Shown: positions 47,988-58,045, counted from the first letter of the stretch. The stretch: DNA of 64,000 nucleotides from an uncultured Roseibium sp. (GCF_947496995.1 NZ_CANMFD010000005.1:425970-489969), one strand, 5' to 3'. Numbers and translations are program-made. The notes: generated by a model not told the origin, from the sequence alone.

Positions 47988-50585
47988 ATGAACTTTGAAA
48001 AATACACCGAGCGGGCTCGCGGGTTCGTCCAGTCGGCGCAGACGTTCGCGTTGGGACGGGGCCACCAGCAGTTCACCCCCGAACATATTCTGAAAGTGCT
48101 TCTGGATGACCCGGAAGGCATGGCCAGCGGTCTGATCGACCGGGCCGGGGGCCAGTCGAAGGTGCTCAAGGGCGACCTGGAAGGCGTTCTCGACAAGATG
48201 CCGAAAGTTTCCGGCGCGGCGGGCCAGCTCTATATGGCGCAGGCCACCGCACGGCTGTTTGAACAGGCAGAGAAAATCGCCGAGAAGGCGGGCGACAGCT
48301 ATGTCACCGTCGAACGGTTGCTGCTTGCTCTGGCCATGGATGGCGACAGCGAGGCCGGCAAGCTCATGAAGCGTCACGGCATCACGCCGAACGCACTGAA
48401 CGAGGCGATCAACCAGCTGCGCCAGGGCCGTACAGCCGACAGCGCCACGGCGGAAAACCAGTATGAAGCGCTGAAGAAATATACGCGTGACCTGACCCAG
48501 GTCGCCCGGGAAGGCAAACTCGATCCGGTGATCGGCCGCGACGAGGAAATCCGCCGGACGATCCAGGTGCTGTCGCGCCGCACGAAGAACAATCCCGTGC
48601 TGATCGGTGAGCCCGGTGTCGGCAAGACCGCGATTGCCGAAGGTCTGGCGTTGCGGATCATCAATGGTGATGTTCCTGAATCTCTGAAGGACAAGCAGCT
48701 TCTGGCGCTCGATATGGGCTCGCTGATTGCCGGTGCGAAATACCGCGGTGAATTCGAGGAACGATTGAAGGCGATCCTGTCCGAGGTCGAAGCGGCCGCG
48801 GGCAATGTCATCCTGTTCATCGATGAAATGCATACGCTCGTGGGTGCCGGCAAGGCGGACGGGGCGATGGATGCCTCCAACCTTCTCAAACCGGCGCTTG
48901 CCCGCGGCGAGCTGCATTGCGTCGGGGCAACGACGCTCGACGAATTCAGAAAGCACGTGGAAAAGGATGCCGCGTTGGCCCGCCGGTTCCAGCCGATTTT
49001 CGTCAGCGAGCCGACGGTAGAGGATACGATTTCGATCCTGCGCGGGATCAAGGAGAAATATGAACTCCATCACGGAGTGCGTATCACGGATTCCGCTATC
49101 GTTTCCGCGGCGACCCTGTCCAACCGCTACATCACCGACCGGTTCCTGCCGGACAAGGCTATCGACCTGATGGACGAAGCCGGCAGCCGGTTGAGGATGC
49201 AGGTGGACTCCAAACCGGAAGAACTGGACGAACTGGACCGCCGGATCATCCAGCTGAAAATCGAGCGCGAGGCCCTGAAGGTGGAGGACGATGCAGCCTC
49301 CAAGGACAGGCTCGAGCGACTTGAAAAGGAACTGACGGACCTGGAAGAGCAATCTCAGGCCCTGACGGGACGCTGGCTGAGCGAGAAGGACAAGCTGAAC
49401 CTTGAACAGAAAATCAAAGAGCAGCTTGAGCAGGCTCGCACGGATCTGGAGATTGCGCAGCGTCGCGGCGATCTCACCAAGGCCGGTGAACTTGCTTATG
49501 GCGTCATTCCGGACCTGGAGCGCAAGCTGGCCGAGGCCGAGGCCTCCGAAGATGCGGATTCCATGGTGGATGAGGCGGTCACACCGGCTCACATCGCCCA
49601 GGTCGTCTCGAAATGGACGGGCATCCCGGTCGACAAGATGCTGGAAGGCGAACGCGAGAAGCTGCTGAGCATGGAAGATGCCCTGGCAGGCCGGGTGGTC
49701 GGTCAGGCCGAAGCGATCCATGCGGTGGCGACGGCGGTTCGCCGCGCCCGGGCCGGTCTTCAGGATCCAAACAGGCCGATAGGTTCGTTCATGTTCCTCG
49801 GCCCGACTGGTGTCGGCAAGACCGAACTTACCAAGGCGCTTGCCAGCTTCCTGTTCGACGACGACAGCGCGATGGTGCGGATCGACATGTCGGAATATAT
49901 GGAAAAGCATTCCGTCTCCCGTCTGATCGGCGCGCCTCCGGGCTATGTCGGTTATGAGGAAGGCGGCGCGCTGACGGAAGCCGTCCGCAGGCGGCCCTAT
50001 CAGGTGGTGCTCTTCGACGAGATAGAGAAGGCCCACGGGGATGTGTTCAACGTGTTGCTGCAGGTGCTCGACGATGGCCGGCTGACCGACGGTCAGGGCC
50101 GAACCGTCGATTTCCGCAACACGCTGATCATCATGACCTCGAACCTGGGGGCGGAGTATCTGGTCAACCAGGGAGAAGGCGAGGATACGGACGCTGTGCG
50201 GGATGAAGTGATGGGGACCGTGCGCGGGCATTTCAGGCCGGAATTCCTCAACCGGCTTGACGAGATCGTGCTGTTCCACCGCCTGCAGCGTTCGCAGATG
50301 GCCAATATTGTCACGATCCAGCTCGAACGGCTCCGGGAGCTGCTTGACGACCGCAAGATCACACTGAACCTGGACGACAGTGCTGTCGGCTGGCTGGCCC
50401 AGAAGGGATACGACCCGGCTTATGGCGCACGTCCGCTGAAGCGCGTGATTCAGAAGGACGTTCAGGATCCGCTCGCGGAAAAGCTGCTGTCCGGCGAAAT
50501 CCTCGACGGTCAGACGGTGGATGTCACGGCAGGCGGGGACCGGCTGCTGTTTCAGGTCAGCGGCACAGAAAGCGCTGCCGCCTGA
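47988..50585 (+). CDS. clpB: ATP-dependent disaggregase ClpB
   Basis: An 865-residue Hsp100 chaperone that dissolves protein aggregates with DnaK. The Clp_N repeat domain (about 1-145) is followed by NBD1 with Walker [14 protein letters not shown] and the coiled-coil middle domain (about 410-525: [19 protein letters not shown] and surrounding). NBD2 has Walker [14 protein letters not shown] and the arginine-finger region. AGGAGG lies six bases before the ATG at 47988; a GTG-type start 36 bases earlier is less likely. It is flanked by strong hairpins, so transcription is its own. Confidence 0.98.
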   Translation: MNFEKYTERARGFVQSAQTFALGRGHQQFTPEHILKVLLDDPEGMASGLIDRAGGQSKVLKGDLEGVLDKMPKVSGAAGQLYMAQATARLFEQAEKIAEKAGDSYVTVERLLLALAMDGDSEAGKLMKRHGITPNALNEAINQLRQGRTADSATAENQYEALKKYTRDLTQVAREGKLDPVIGRDEEIRRTIQVLSRRTKNNPVLIGEPGVGKTAIAEGLALRIINGDVPESLKDKQLLALDMGSLIAGAKYRGEFEERLKAILSEVEAAAGNVILFIDEMHTLVGAGKADGAMDASNLLKPALARGELHCVGATTLDEFRKHVEKDAALARRFQPIFVSEPTVEDTISILRGIKEKYELHHGVRITDSAIVSAATLSNRYITDRFLPDKAIDLMDEAGSRLRMQVDSKPEELDELDRRIIQLKIEREALKVEDDAASKDRLERLEKELTDLEEQSQALTGRWLSEKDKLNLEQKIKEQLEQARTDLEIAQRRGDLTKAGELAYGVIPDLERKLAEAEASEDADSMVDEAVTPAHIAQVVSKWTGIPVDKMLEGEREKLLSMEDALAGRVVGQAEAIHAVATAVRRARAGLQDPNRPIGSFMFLGPTGVGKTELTKALASFLFDDDSAMVRIDMSEYMEKHSVSRLIGAPPGYVGYEEGGALTEAVRRRPYQVVLFDEIEKAHGDVFNVLLQVLDDGRLTDGQGRTVDFRNTLIIMTSNLGAEYLVNQGEGEDTDAVRDEVMGTVRGHFRPEFLNRLDEIVLFHRLQRSQMANIVTIQLERLRELLDDRKITLNLDDSAVGWLAQKGYDPAYGARPLKRVIQKDVQDPLAEKLLSGEILDGQTVDVTAGGDRLLFQVSGTESAAA

Positions 50586-50602
50586 TCGCTGACACGAAAA
50601 GA

Positions 50603-50634
50603 CAGCCCTCCAGTCGGAAACGACTGGAGGGCTG
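50603..50634. terminator. Bidirectional terminator between clpB and lysR
   Basis: CAGCCCTCCAGTCG and CGACTGGAGGGCTG form a perfect 14-bp stem with a GAAA loop. On the minus strand it is followed by CTTTTCG-type sequence, on the plus strand by no T-run. It lies between two convergent genes. Confidence 0.75.
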
Positions 50635-50670
50635 AATGCTGTCAAATCGAATGACTGCGACGTGCGTCCC

Positions 50671-51639
50671 CTAGCTGTATGTTCTCTCGCCAATCGGCGT
50701 CTTGCGGATCTTTTCCAGAAGCATGTCCAACAATGCCTTTTCGGCCCGATTGAGTTTTGCCTTCGGATTCCACACCACATGCACATCGATCTCCGGCAGC
50801 CTGTCGTAAGGCGGCAATTGCCACAGGAGATTGTCCTTCACGTCGCGCCGGGCGACGTGAACCGGAAGCGGGCCGACGCCCAGGCCGGCAACGATCATGC
50901 GCCGGACTTCTTCAAGATTGGCCGAGGTTCCCACGATACGGTCCTCCAGATCCGCTTCGGCACGCATCAGGGTCACGGACCTCAATGCGTCCTCCATGCG
51001 GTCGGTGACAAAGCTCACCGCGAACTGGCCGGCCAGGTCCGCCTTGGTCAGGTTCTCCCGTCCGAAAAGTGCGTGAGGGGGGCCGCAGAACAGGCCGAAA
51101 AACTCCCGGAAGAGGCGCAGGTATTCCAGTTTCGGATTGCGGTCGCGGACAAGGCAGACCGCCAGAGAGGCGCGGCGGGAGGATACGGCCTCCAGCGCCT
51201 CCTTGCTGGCAGAGACATTGATGGAAAGCGTCGCGGCCGGGTGTCTTTGATGAAATTCGCGAAGCGTGTCGTCGAAAAGCGGGCAGACGACATGGCTGGC
51301 CATGGCGATCTCGACGTGGCCGCGGACTTCATCGGTCACTTCGCGCATCAAGGTGCCGAGCCGCAGGACGGAACCCTGGATCTCGACCGCTTCCCTGAAG
51401 AGCAGGGTTCCGGCCTCGGTGAGTTCGAACAGGCCGGGTTTGCGGTTGATCAGCTTGCGGCCGAGCCGGTCTTCGAGACGCTTCAAGGCGCTTGAGACGG
51501 TCGGCTGCTTGAGCCTCAACTTCTCCGCAGCGGCGGTCACGCTGCTGGATTGGGCGAGCACGATAAAGGTTCTCAGCAGGTTCCAGTCCAGCTCTCGCGC
51601 CAGGCGTTCCGCGTGGATCGGCCGTATTCCCTTAGCCAT
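50671..51639 (-). CDS. LysR family regulator of the polyamine-like import/degradation operon
   Basis: A 322-residue LysR protein. The winged helix-turn-helix is at about residues 15-75 (LLRTFIVLAQSSSVTAAAEKLRLKQPTVSSALKRLE), followed by a two-lobed effector domain. The ATG at 51637-51639 is used; a TTG four codons earlier is also open. It is divergent from the ten-gene transport and catabolism unit beginning at 51748, with a shared 108-base intergenic region that carries inverted repeats. By family rule it should activate that unit in response to a substrate or intermediate, and repress itself. Confidence 0.9.
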   Translation of the reverse strand: MAKGIRPIHAERLARELDWNLLRTFIVLAQSSSVTAAAEKLRLKQPTVSSALKRLEDRLGRKLINRKPGLFELTEAGTLLFREAVEIQGSVLRLGTLMREVTDEVRGHVEIAMASHVVCPLFDDTLREFHQRHPAATLSINVSASKEALEAVSSRRASLAVCLVRDRNPKLEYLRLFREFFGLFCGPPHALFGRENLTKADLAGQFAVSFVTDRMEDALRSVTLMRAEADLEDRIVGTSANLEEVRRMIVAGLGVGPLPVHVARRDVKDNLLWQLPPYDRLPEIDVHVVWNPKAKLNRAEKALLDMLLEKIRKTPIGERTYS

Positions 51640-51684
51640 AGATCTGATCAATACCTGAAATTCTGATTATCTATTTGATCTATG
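51637..51684. promoter_or_regulatory. LysR binding-site candidate in the divergent promoter
   Basis: CATAGATC (51637-51644) and GATCTATG (51677-51684) are perfect 8-base inverted copies separated by 32 bases. Between them lie further TCTGAT/TTGAT elements. The left copy overlaps the lysR start codon. The layout is consistent with a regulatory-binding-site pair for the divergent LysR protein and overlapping promoters. Confidence 0.5.
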
Positions 51685-51747
51685 AAGACGCGGCTGCAAC
51701 CTTGAAGTCAAGTACTTCCGACATTGAGATTTTGCAGGAACCGCCGC

Positions 51748-52614
51748 ATGAGCGTCGAAGCACGGGAAAGACGACAACCCTGGATCCTCCTGTCTCCGGC
51801 GCTGACGGCGATCGGGCTGCTGCTTTTCGTGCCGCTCTTCTTTATCGTCGTCTATTCCTTCTGGCTGCGCACCGCGACAGGTGCCGACCAGGTCGGCTTT
51901 TATCTCGACAACTGGAATGAAGCGCTCACCGATCCGTTCTATCGGGATATTCTTTTCAGCACATTGCGGATTGCGGCGATCACCACGGTCGCCTGTGCCG
52001 TGCTGGGGTATCCGGCTGCCTATTTCATTGCGCGTTCGCGCGGCAACAAGGCGCTGCTGCTTCTGCTGCTGATGCTGCCCTTCTGGATCAGCTACATCAT
52101 TCGCACCATGTCTTGGATCAACATTCTGGGGGTGTCCGGCGCGGTCAACTGGGTGCTGCTCAATCTCGGCATCACCGCCGAACCGATCCAGATGCTTTAC
52201 AACGAGCCCACGGTCATCCTCGGCCTCGTGCACTTCCTGCTGCCCTTCATGGTGCTGAACGTCTATGTCGCCCTGGAAGGGGTCGACGTTTCGCTGGAAG
52301 ATGCCGCCTGTTCGCTCGGCTCGACCCGCTGGCAGGCCTTCCGTGAAGTGACATTACCGCTTTCCCTGCCGGGCCTTGCTGCGGGAGGCCTGCTCTGCTT
52401 CGTCCTCAGCGCGGGAACCTACATCACCCCGCTGGTCCTGGGCGGACCGACGGATGCGATGTACGCCAATCTGGTTTTCGAGGCCATCATCACCCAACTC
52501 AACTGGCCGCTCGGCTCGGCACTGTCGCTGATGCTGCTCGGTGTTCTGGGCGCCCTGGTGCTGGTCTACAACCACTACCTCGGCATGGGACAACTGATGA
52601 AGGGGCTGGGCTGA
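51748..52614 (+). CDS. ABC transporter permease, PotB-like
   Basis: A 288-residue inner membrane permease with six helices. The cytoplasmic EAA loop reads EDAACSLGSTRWQAFREVTLPLSLPG (about residues 184-209), typical of PotB/YdcU-type spermidine/putrescine or opine importers. The ATG at 51748 has AGGAA seven bases upstream. Its stop overlaps the next permease start in TGATG. It is the first gene of the operon divergent from lysR. Confidence 0.92.
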   Translation: MSVEARERRQPWILLSPALTAIGLLLFVPLFFIVVYSFWLRTATGADQVGFYLDNWNEALTDPFYRDILFSTLRIAAITTVACAVLGYPAAYFIARSRGNKALLLLLLMLPFWISYIIRTMSWINILGVSGAVNWVLLNLGITAEPIQMLYNEPTVILGLVHFLLPFMVLNVYVALEGVDVSLEDAACSLGSTRWQAFREVTLPLSLPGLAAGGLLCFVLSAGTYITPLVLGGPTDAMYANLVFEAIITQLNWPLGSALSLMLLGVLGALVLVYNHYLGMGQLMKGLG

Positions 52615-53399
52615 TGGGCTGGTCGCTGATCCGCGTCTATACGGTGCTGGTATATCTCTTCATGTTCCTGCCGGTTGCCGTCGTGGTGCTCCTGAGCTTC
52701 AACGCCAGCCAGTTCGGCAGCTTTCCGATGACCGGGCTGTCCTTCCGGTGGTTTGTCGAACTGGCGCAAAACGAGGCGATTCTGAGAGCCTTCAGGACGT
52801 CGATCCTTCTGGGTGCGCTGACAGCGGTGATCTCCACGACTCTGGGCGTTCTCGCCAGTCTGGCGCTGGTTCGCTACAACATTGCCGGCCGCAACCTGAT
52901 CTCGACCCTTCTGATCGCGCCGATCCTGGTGCCGGAAGTCGTGCTGGCGGTCGCCCTTCTGCTTTTCCTGAATTTCCTGTCCATCAACAAGAGCTTTTTC
53001 CTGCTCCTGATGGGGCATGTCATCTTCACGCTGCCCTTCGTCATTCTGGTGGTTCAGGCCCGTCTCGTCGGCATAAGACGGGATTACGAGGAAGCCGCGC
53101 TCAGCCTGGGGGCGAGCCCTGTACAGACCTTCTTCCAGATCACCCTGCCGCTGCTGTCTCCGGCCGTCTTCGCAGGCATGCTCTTCGCCTTCACCATCAG
53201 TTTCGACGACATCACCGGAACGCTCTTCTGGAAGCCGGGCGGCGTGGAAACCGTGCCGACCCAGATCTTTGCCATGCTGCGCAATTCCATTTCACCGGAA
53301 ATCAACGCGCTTGGCACCGTGATGATCTTTCTCACCGTCGGATTGCCCCTTCTTGGACTGGCGATCGCCCGGCGGATGGCCATGCAGCGCGGCGGTTAG
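52614..53399 (+). CDS. ABC transporter permease, PotC-like
   Basis: A 261-residue permease, six helices, with the EAA loop EEAALSLGASPVQTFFQITLPLLSPA (about 159-184). The FTISFDDITGTLFWKPGG segment after it matches PotC/YdcV-type polyamine permeases (FTLSLDDFV in others). It overlaps the previous gene by one base and pairs with it as the membrane channel. Confidence 0.92.
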   Translation: MGWSLIRVYTVLVYLFMFLPVAVVVLLSFNASQFGSFPMTGLSFRWFVELAQNEAILRAFRTSILLGALTAVISTTLGVLASLALVRYNIAGRNLISTLLIAPILVPEVVLAVALLLFLNFLSINKSFFLLLMGHVIFTLPFVILVVQARLVGIRRDYEEAALSLGASPVQTFFQITLPLLSPAVFAGMLFAFTISFDDITGTLFWKPGGVETVPTQIFAMLRNSISPEINALGTVMIFLTVGLPLLGLAIARRMAMQRGG

Positions 53400-53454
53400 A
53401 ACCGCGCGATCAAAGCAAAAGACCTGACAAACAAGACCAGAGTGGACAGAAAAA

Positions 53455-54594
53455 ATGGACAATACAACACGCTATGAGCGCATGCGCGAACGCTATCTCA
53501 ACGGTGACCTCGACCGCCGCAAGTTCCTCGGCCTGATCGGCGCGGCCGGTCTTGCCTACGGCGTTCACACGCCTTTCGCCCGCCAGGCGCTGGCAGCGAC
53601 GGAACAGGTCCGGTTCGACGGTTGGGGCGGCGTCGTGTCGGAGGCCTTCCGCAAATATGCTTTCGATCCCTATACGGAAAAGACCGGGATCAAGGTTGTC
53701 GACGGAACGTTCGGCGGCGGCGATGAATATCTCTCGCGGGTGAAAGCGAGCCAGGAAGGCGAATACAACATCGCCCACCTGTCCGGTGTGTTCGATTATG
53801 CGCGTTACGCCAACCTCGGCCTGAACTCCACGCTGAACGAAGCGAACATTCCGAACCTCAAATACGTCATCCCGAAGCTGACGGATGTGTTCCGCAGCGT
53901 GACCGACGGCACGCTTTCCTGTGTCCCCTATGACTATGGCACCACCGGCATCGCCTATAACCGCAAGTACATCTCCGATGAGGAAGCCAAGGAGAAGGGC
54001 GCGAAGCTTCTGATCGACGCTGCCTACAAGGGCAAGATCGGCGGCTGGTCCGACTGGCGGACGCGGGTCTGGTACGCTTCCCTTCAGACCGACCAGGATC
54101 CCAATGATGCGACCGACATGGATGCCGTCTGGGAGGCCGTGCGCACCAACCGGGACCTGCTGCTCAAATACTGGCAGTCGGGTGCGGAACTGATGAGCCT
54201 GCTTGCCGAAGAAGAGATCTATGTGACCGAAGGCTGGTCCGGGCGTATCTATGCCTTGCAGGAACAGGGCAAGGATATCGGCTATATCGATCCGCCCAAC
54301 GGCTTCGGCTGGCAGGAGTGCCTCTTCGTGATCAAGGGCTCGCCGATGGAAGCCTGCGAGGAGTTGCTCAACTTCATGCTGGCACCGGAAACCTCAATCG
54401 CCGTGGCCGAAGGGCAGAACTACCCGCCGGCACTCGACCCGACCAAGGTCAATCTCGGTGACAAGATCCCGACGCTGCCGGCCTTCGATCCGACAGGCAA
54501 ACTCGACGGACTGACCTTCGCCAATCCGGGATACTGGAATTCGCACGAGCAGGCCTGGTCCAAGACCTTCGGCCGCATCCAGAAGGGCTACTGA
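53455..54594 (+). CDS. Periplasmic binding protein, PotD-like, Tat-exported
   Basis: A 379-residue solute-binding protein. A twin-arginine signal is clear: DRRKFLGLIGAAGLAYG with Arg21-Arg22, and cleavage near ARQALA (about residue 47). The mature part is a type II binding protein of the PotD/spermidine-putrescine family (FDGWGGVVSEAFRKYAFDPYTEKTGIKV in the first lobe; CVPYDYGTTGIAYN; ETSIAVAEGQNYPPA). Gene order with PotB/C/A-like partners supports a polyamine-type ligand. The exact ligand (polyamine, acetylpolyamine, betaine or opine) is not readable. Confidence 0.9.
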   Translation: MDNTTRYERMRERYLNGDLDRRKFLGLIGAAGLAYGVHTPFARQALAATEQVRFDGWGGVVSEAFRKYAFDPYTEKTGIKVVDGTFGGGDEYLSRVKASQEGEYNIAHLSGVFDYARYANLGLNSTLNEANIPNLKYVIPKLTDVFRSVTDGTLSCVPYDYGTTGIAYNRKYISDEEAKEKGAKLLIDAAYKGKIGGWSDWRTRVWYASLQTDQDPNDATDMDAVWEAVRTNRDLLLKYWQSGAELMSLLAEEEIYVTEGWSGRIYALQEQGKDIGYIDPPNGFGWQECLFVIKGSPMEACEELLNFMLAPETSIAVAEGQNYPPALDPTKVNLGDKIPTLPAFDPTGKLDGLTFANPGYWNSHEQAWSKTFGRIQKGY

Positions 54595-54616
54595 CCCTCA
54601 ACCATCGACATTGTTT

Positions 54617-54637
54617 CCGCCCGGAGCCGCCGGGCGG
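54617..54637 (+). repeat. Intercistronic hairpin after the binding-protein gene
   Basis: CCGCCCGG and CCGGGCGG form an 8-bp stem with a five-base loop, 22 bases after the stop. Such stems after binding-protein genes often protect the upstream mRNA and lower downstream expression, giving excess binding protein over the ATPase. Confidence 0.5.
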
Positions 54638-54668
54638 GAATGCTTCCTCAAGTTTTCGGAGTTCGGAT

Positions 54669-55754
54669 GTGGGCGCTGTTTCCCTGACCGATATCGTCAA
54701 GCGCTTTGGATCGGTTACCGCGGTCCAGCGCATGTCCATGGATATTCCGGAAGGCAGTTTCGTTACGCTTCTGGGACCGTCCGGCTGCGGCAAGACGACG
54801 ACGCTGCGGATGATCGCCGGCCTGATCGACCCCTCGGAAGGGGAGATCACGATCAAGGGGCGGCGGGTCAACGATGTGCCGATCCACAAGCGCAATCTTG
54901 GCCTGGTGTTCCAGAACTATGCACTGTTTCCGCACAAGACGATCGCGCAGAACGTGGCTTTCGGATTGAAATACCGCGACCTTTCGAAGGCCGACATGGA
55001 ACGCAAGGTGCGCGATGTCCTGGACCTTGTGCAGCTTCCCCATGTGGCCGACCGGTACCCGAAACAACTCTCCGGAGGTCAGCAGCAACGGATCGCACTG
55101 GCCCGGGCAATCGTCATCGAGCCGGATGTTCTCCTGCTTGACGAACCGCTTTCCGCGCTTGATGCCAATTTGCGCGAGGACATGCGGGTCGAATTGAAAC
55201 GCATTCAGCAGCGGATCGGCATCACCACGGTCTTCGTGACCCACGACCAGTCGGAGGCCCTTGCCATGTCCGACAGGGTGGTTGTCATGTCCGATGGCCG
55301 GGTCGAGCAGATCGGCACGCCGGAAGACGTCTACAACACGCCGGCCAGCGAATTCGTCTCCAGGTTCCTCGGGATCTCCAATATCCTTGCCGCGACGAGC
55401 AAAGGGGGGGATGCCGTCGGCCTGTCCCTCGATCTTCCCGTTTTCGGCCAGATCACCGTCCCGAAGGAGAAGGCGCCGCATGTGGAAGGGCCCGGACCGG
55501 TGAAGCTGGTCATCCGGGCTGAAAAACTGCTGCTGACCGATCCCTCGGCACCCAGGGACGAGCGGGTTGCCTTCGACGGTGTCGTGGAAGCTGTCGACTA
55601 TCAGGGGCAGGCGGCCCGCTATTTTGTCCGTGTCGGCGATCAGCAACTGCAGGCAATCAACATGATCGACGAACGTCCCTTCCAGGAAGGGGAAACGGTT
55701 TCCGTCCGTTTCCGCCCACGGGACTGCGCCGCGCTGCCGGGAGCACCGTCATGA
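54669..55754 (+). CDS. ABC transporter ATP-binding protein, PotA-like
   Basis: A 361-residue ATPase. It has Walker A GPSGCGKTTT, the signature LSGGQQQRIALARA, Walker B VLLLDEPLSALD, the switch His in FVTHDQSEA, and a C-terminal TOBE domain (about 280-361). It energises the two PotB/C-like permeases. The start is GTG at 54669 with GGAG seven bases upstream. The stop overlaps the aminotransferase start (ATGA, 55751-55754), tying transport to catabolism. Confidence 0.93.
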   Translation: MGAVSLTDIVKRFGSVTAVQRMSMDIPEGSFVTLLGPSGCGKTTTLRMIAGLIDPSEGEITIKGRRVNDVPIHKRNLGLVFQNYALFPHKTIAQNVAFGLKYRDLSKADMERKVRDVLDLVQLPHVADRYPKQLSGGQQQRIALARAIVIEPDVLLLDEPLSALDANLREDMRVELKRIQQRIGITTVFVTHDQSEALAMSDRVVVMSDGRVEQIGTPEDVYNTPASEFVSRFLGISNILAATSKGGDAVGLSLDLPVFGQITVPKEKAPHVEGPGPVKLVIRAEKLLLTDPSAPRDERVAFDGVVEAVDYQGQAARYFVRVGDQQLQAINMIDERPFQEGETVSVRFRPRDCAALPGAPS

Positions 55755-57106
55755 GCGCGCCAGAGAAATCCCACCTGTTTTATCAGAGCCGGCAAAGACG
55801 GCCGGTTCTGGACCAGGCCAAAGGCGTCTACATGTGGGACGTGGACGGCAAACGCTATCTGGACGGCTCTTCGGGAGCCATGGTCTGCAACATCGGTCAT
55901 TCGAATCCGCGCGTTCTGGAAGCCATGCGCAGACAGATGGAGAAGTCGACCTTCGGCTATCGTCTGCATTTCGAAACCGAGCCGGCGGAAAAACTGGCGG
56001 CGAAAACAGCAGGTCTCGCACCGGAGGGGCTGGACAAGGTGTTCTTCGTGTCCGGCGGGTCGGAGGCGGTGGAAAGCGCCATAAAGCTGGCGCGCCAGAA
56101 TGCCGTCGCGACTGGCGAGGCGCAGCGGACGAAAATCATTTCCCGGGAACCGAGTTACCACGGCTGTACGCTCGGCGCGCTGGCGCTGACCGGCTACGCG
56201 CCCCTGACCGCCCCCTTCGAGCCGATGATGCGACCGATGCCGAAAATCCCGGCGCCGCGTGCCTATCTCGACGGGCTCGACCCGGACGACGAGGCCACCG
56301 GCCTCCACTACGCGGATATGCTGGAGGAGAAGATCCTCAACGAAGGTCCGGAAACCATCCTGGCCTTCATCGTCGAACCGGTGGGCGGCGCCTCCACCGG
56401 TGCGCTTGTTCCACCCAGGGGCTACATGCGGCGCATCCGGGAGATCTGCACCCGGTACGGGGTGTTGTTGATCCATGACGAAGTCATGTCCGGCGGCGGC
56501 AGGACGGGAAAATTTTTCGCCGCCGACCACTGGGACGCCAAGCCCGATATCCTGGTCATCTCGAAGGGCTTTGCCGCCGGCTACGTTCCCCTGGGGGCCA
56601 TGGTCGCGCACAAGGATATCGTCACGAATGTGCTCGACGCCGGAGGGTTTCTGCACGGTTTCACCTATGCCGGCAATCCGCTGGCATGCGCCGCCGGGCT
56701 TGCCGTGCTGGAGGAAATCGAACGAGAAGGTCTTTGCCAGAACGCGACCAGGACCGGAGCGCTTCTGAAAACGGAGCTTGAGAAACTCATGGCGCGGTAC
56801 CCGATTATCGGCGACGTGCGCGGCAAGGGGCTGCTGCTGGCGTTCGAACTGGTCGAGGACAGGGCAGACATGCGGCCGCTGCCGAAGGAACTGAACGCCT
56901 ACAACCAGTTGGTCGATATCGCCTATGACAACGGCCTGATCATTTATTCCCGGCGGACGAGAGGCGGTTATCGCGGCGATCACTTCCTGGTCGCGCCGCC
57001 GATGATTTCGACAGCGGATCATGTGGCGGAAATCATCGAGGGTCTCGATCTTTCCCTGCGCCAGTTTCTCGACAGGATGTCTCAACAACAGGCCCGGGCC
57101 AGCTAG
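55751..57106 (+). CDS. Class III PLP-dependent aminotransferase
   Basis: A 451-residue aminotransferase of the omega-amino acid/polyamine group. It has YLDGSSGAMVCNIGHSNPRV near the N-terminus, the cofactor region FVSGGSEAVESAIKLAR, YHGCTLGALALTGY, HDEVMSGGGRTGKFFA, and the Schiff-base Lys272 in VISKGFAAGYVPLG. Substrates in this class include putrescine, 4-aminobutyrate, beta-alanine and taurine; the operon favours an amine or omega-amino acid freed from the imported compound. It overlaps the ATPase gene. Confidence 0.9.
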   Translation: MSAPEKSHLFYQSRQRRPVLDQAKGVYMWDVDGKRYLDGSSGAMVCNIGHSNPRVLEAMRRQMEKSTFGYRLHFETEPAEKLAAKTAGLAPEGLDKVFFVSGGSEAVESAIKLARQNAVATGEAQRTKIISREPSYHGCTLGALALTGYAPLTAPFEPMMRPMPKIPAPRAYLDGLDPDDEATGLHYADMLEEKILNEGPETILAFIVEPVGGASTGALVPPRGYMRRIREICTRYGVLLIHDEVMSGGGRTGKFFAADHWDAKPDILVISKGFAAGYVPLGAMVAHKDIVTNVLDAGGFLHGFTYAGNPLACAAGLAVLEEIEREGLCQNATRTGALLKTELEKLMARYPIIGDVRGKGLLLAFELVEDRADMRPLPKELNAYNQLVDIAYDNGLIIYSRRTRGGYRGDHFLVAPPMISTADHVAEIIEGLDLSLRQFLDRMSQQQARAS

Positions 57107-57115
57107 TCTCAAGCA

Positions 57116-58045
57116 ATGTCAGAAAAAATCATCATCACCTGTGCCATTACGGGCTCCATACACACGCCGACCATGTCGCCGCACCTGCCGGTGACCGCAG
57201 CCGACATCACCAGCCAGTCGATCGATGCGGCTGACGCCGGCGCTGCGATCCTGCATCTGCATGCCCGTAACCCGCAAACCGGTCAGCCTTCCGCCAGAGC
57301 GGAGGATTACATGGGGTTTCTGCCGCACCTGAAAGCTGGATGCGATGCGGTTTTGAACCTGACGACAGGCGGCAGCGCCGTCATGAGCCTCGACGAGCGT
57401 CTCGAAGGACCGGTCCGGGCCGAACCGGAAATGTGTTCGCTCAACATGGGCACCATGAATTTCGCCCTTTATCCGCTGGCGGAGCGTTTCGATACCTGGC
57501 AGCACGAATGGGAAAAACCGTTCCTGTTGAATTCTGACGATCTGGTCTTCAAGAACACCCCCAGGGATATCGCCCATGTGCTGACGCGAATGGGCCAGGA
57601 GCGCGGCGCGCGCTTCGAGTTCGAATGCTACGATATCAGTCATCTCTACATGCTGCGCCATTTTGCCGACAGGGGGCTGGTCAAGCCGCCCTTCTTCATT
57701 CAGTTCGTTTTCGGTGTTCTCGGCGGGATCGGTGCGGACCCTGAAAATCTTCAGCACATGAAGCGGATGGCCGACAAGCTGTTTGGTGAGGACTATCTGT
57801 TCTCCGTCCTGGCGGCGGGGCGCAGTCAGATCCCCTTTGCGGCAACGGCGGCCAGCATGGGCGGTCATGTGCGGGTCGGGCTGGAAGACAACCTCTATAT
57901 CGCCAAGGGCGTGCTTGCCCGCTCGAACGCCGAACAAGTCGTCAAGATCCGCAGCATTGCGGAAGAGCTCGGCCGTAGTGTTGCCTCCCCCGATGACGCC
58001 CGGCAGATCCTCGGGCTCAAGGGCGCGGACAGGACCGCTTTTTGA
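57116..58045 (+). CDS. BKACE family beta-keto acid cleavage enzyme
   Basis: A 309-residue TIM-barrel enzyme of the BKACE (DUF849) family. It condenses acetyl-CoA with a beta-keto acid and releases acetoacetate plus a new acyl-CoA. The zinc-binding HLHAR is at residues 47-51, and GGHVRVGLEDNLY near the C-terminus is typical. At the position that holds a Glu binding the amine of 3-keto-5-aminohexanoate in the Kce enzyme (as I recall it), this protein reads TGSIHTPTM, so a different beta-keto acid is likely. It follows the aminotransferase by nine bases. The natural substrate is unknown. Confidence 0.9.
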   Translation: MSEKIIITCAITGSIHTPTMSPHLPVTAADITSQSIDAADAGAAILHLHARNPQTGQPSARAEDYMGFLPHLKAGCDAVLNLTTGGSAVMSLDERLEGPVRAEPEMCSLNMGTMNFALYPLAERFDTWQHEWEKPFLLNSDDLVFKNTPRDIAHVLTRMGQERGARFEFECYDISHLYMLRHFADRGLVKPPFFIQFVFGVLGGIGADPENLQHMKRMADKLFGEDYLFSVLAAGRSQIPFAATAASMGGHVRVGLEDNLYIAKGVLARSNAEQVVKIRSIAEELGRSVASPDDARQILGLKGADRTAF

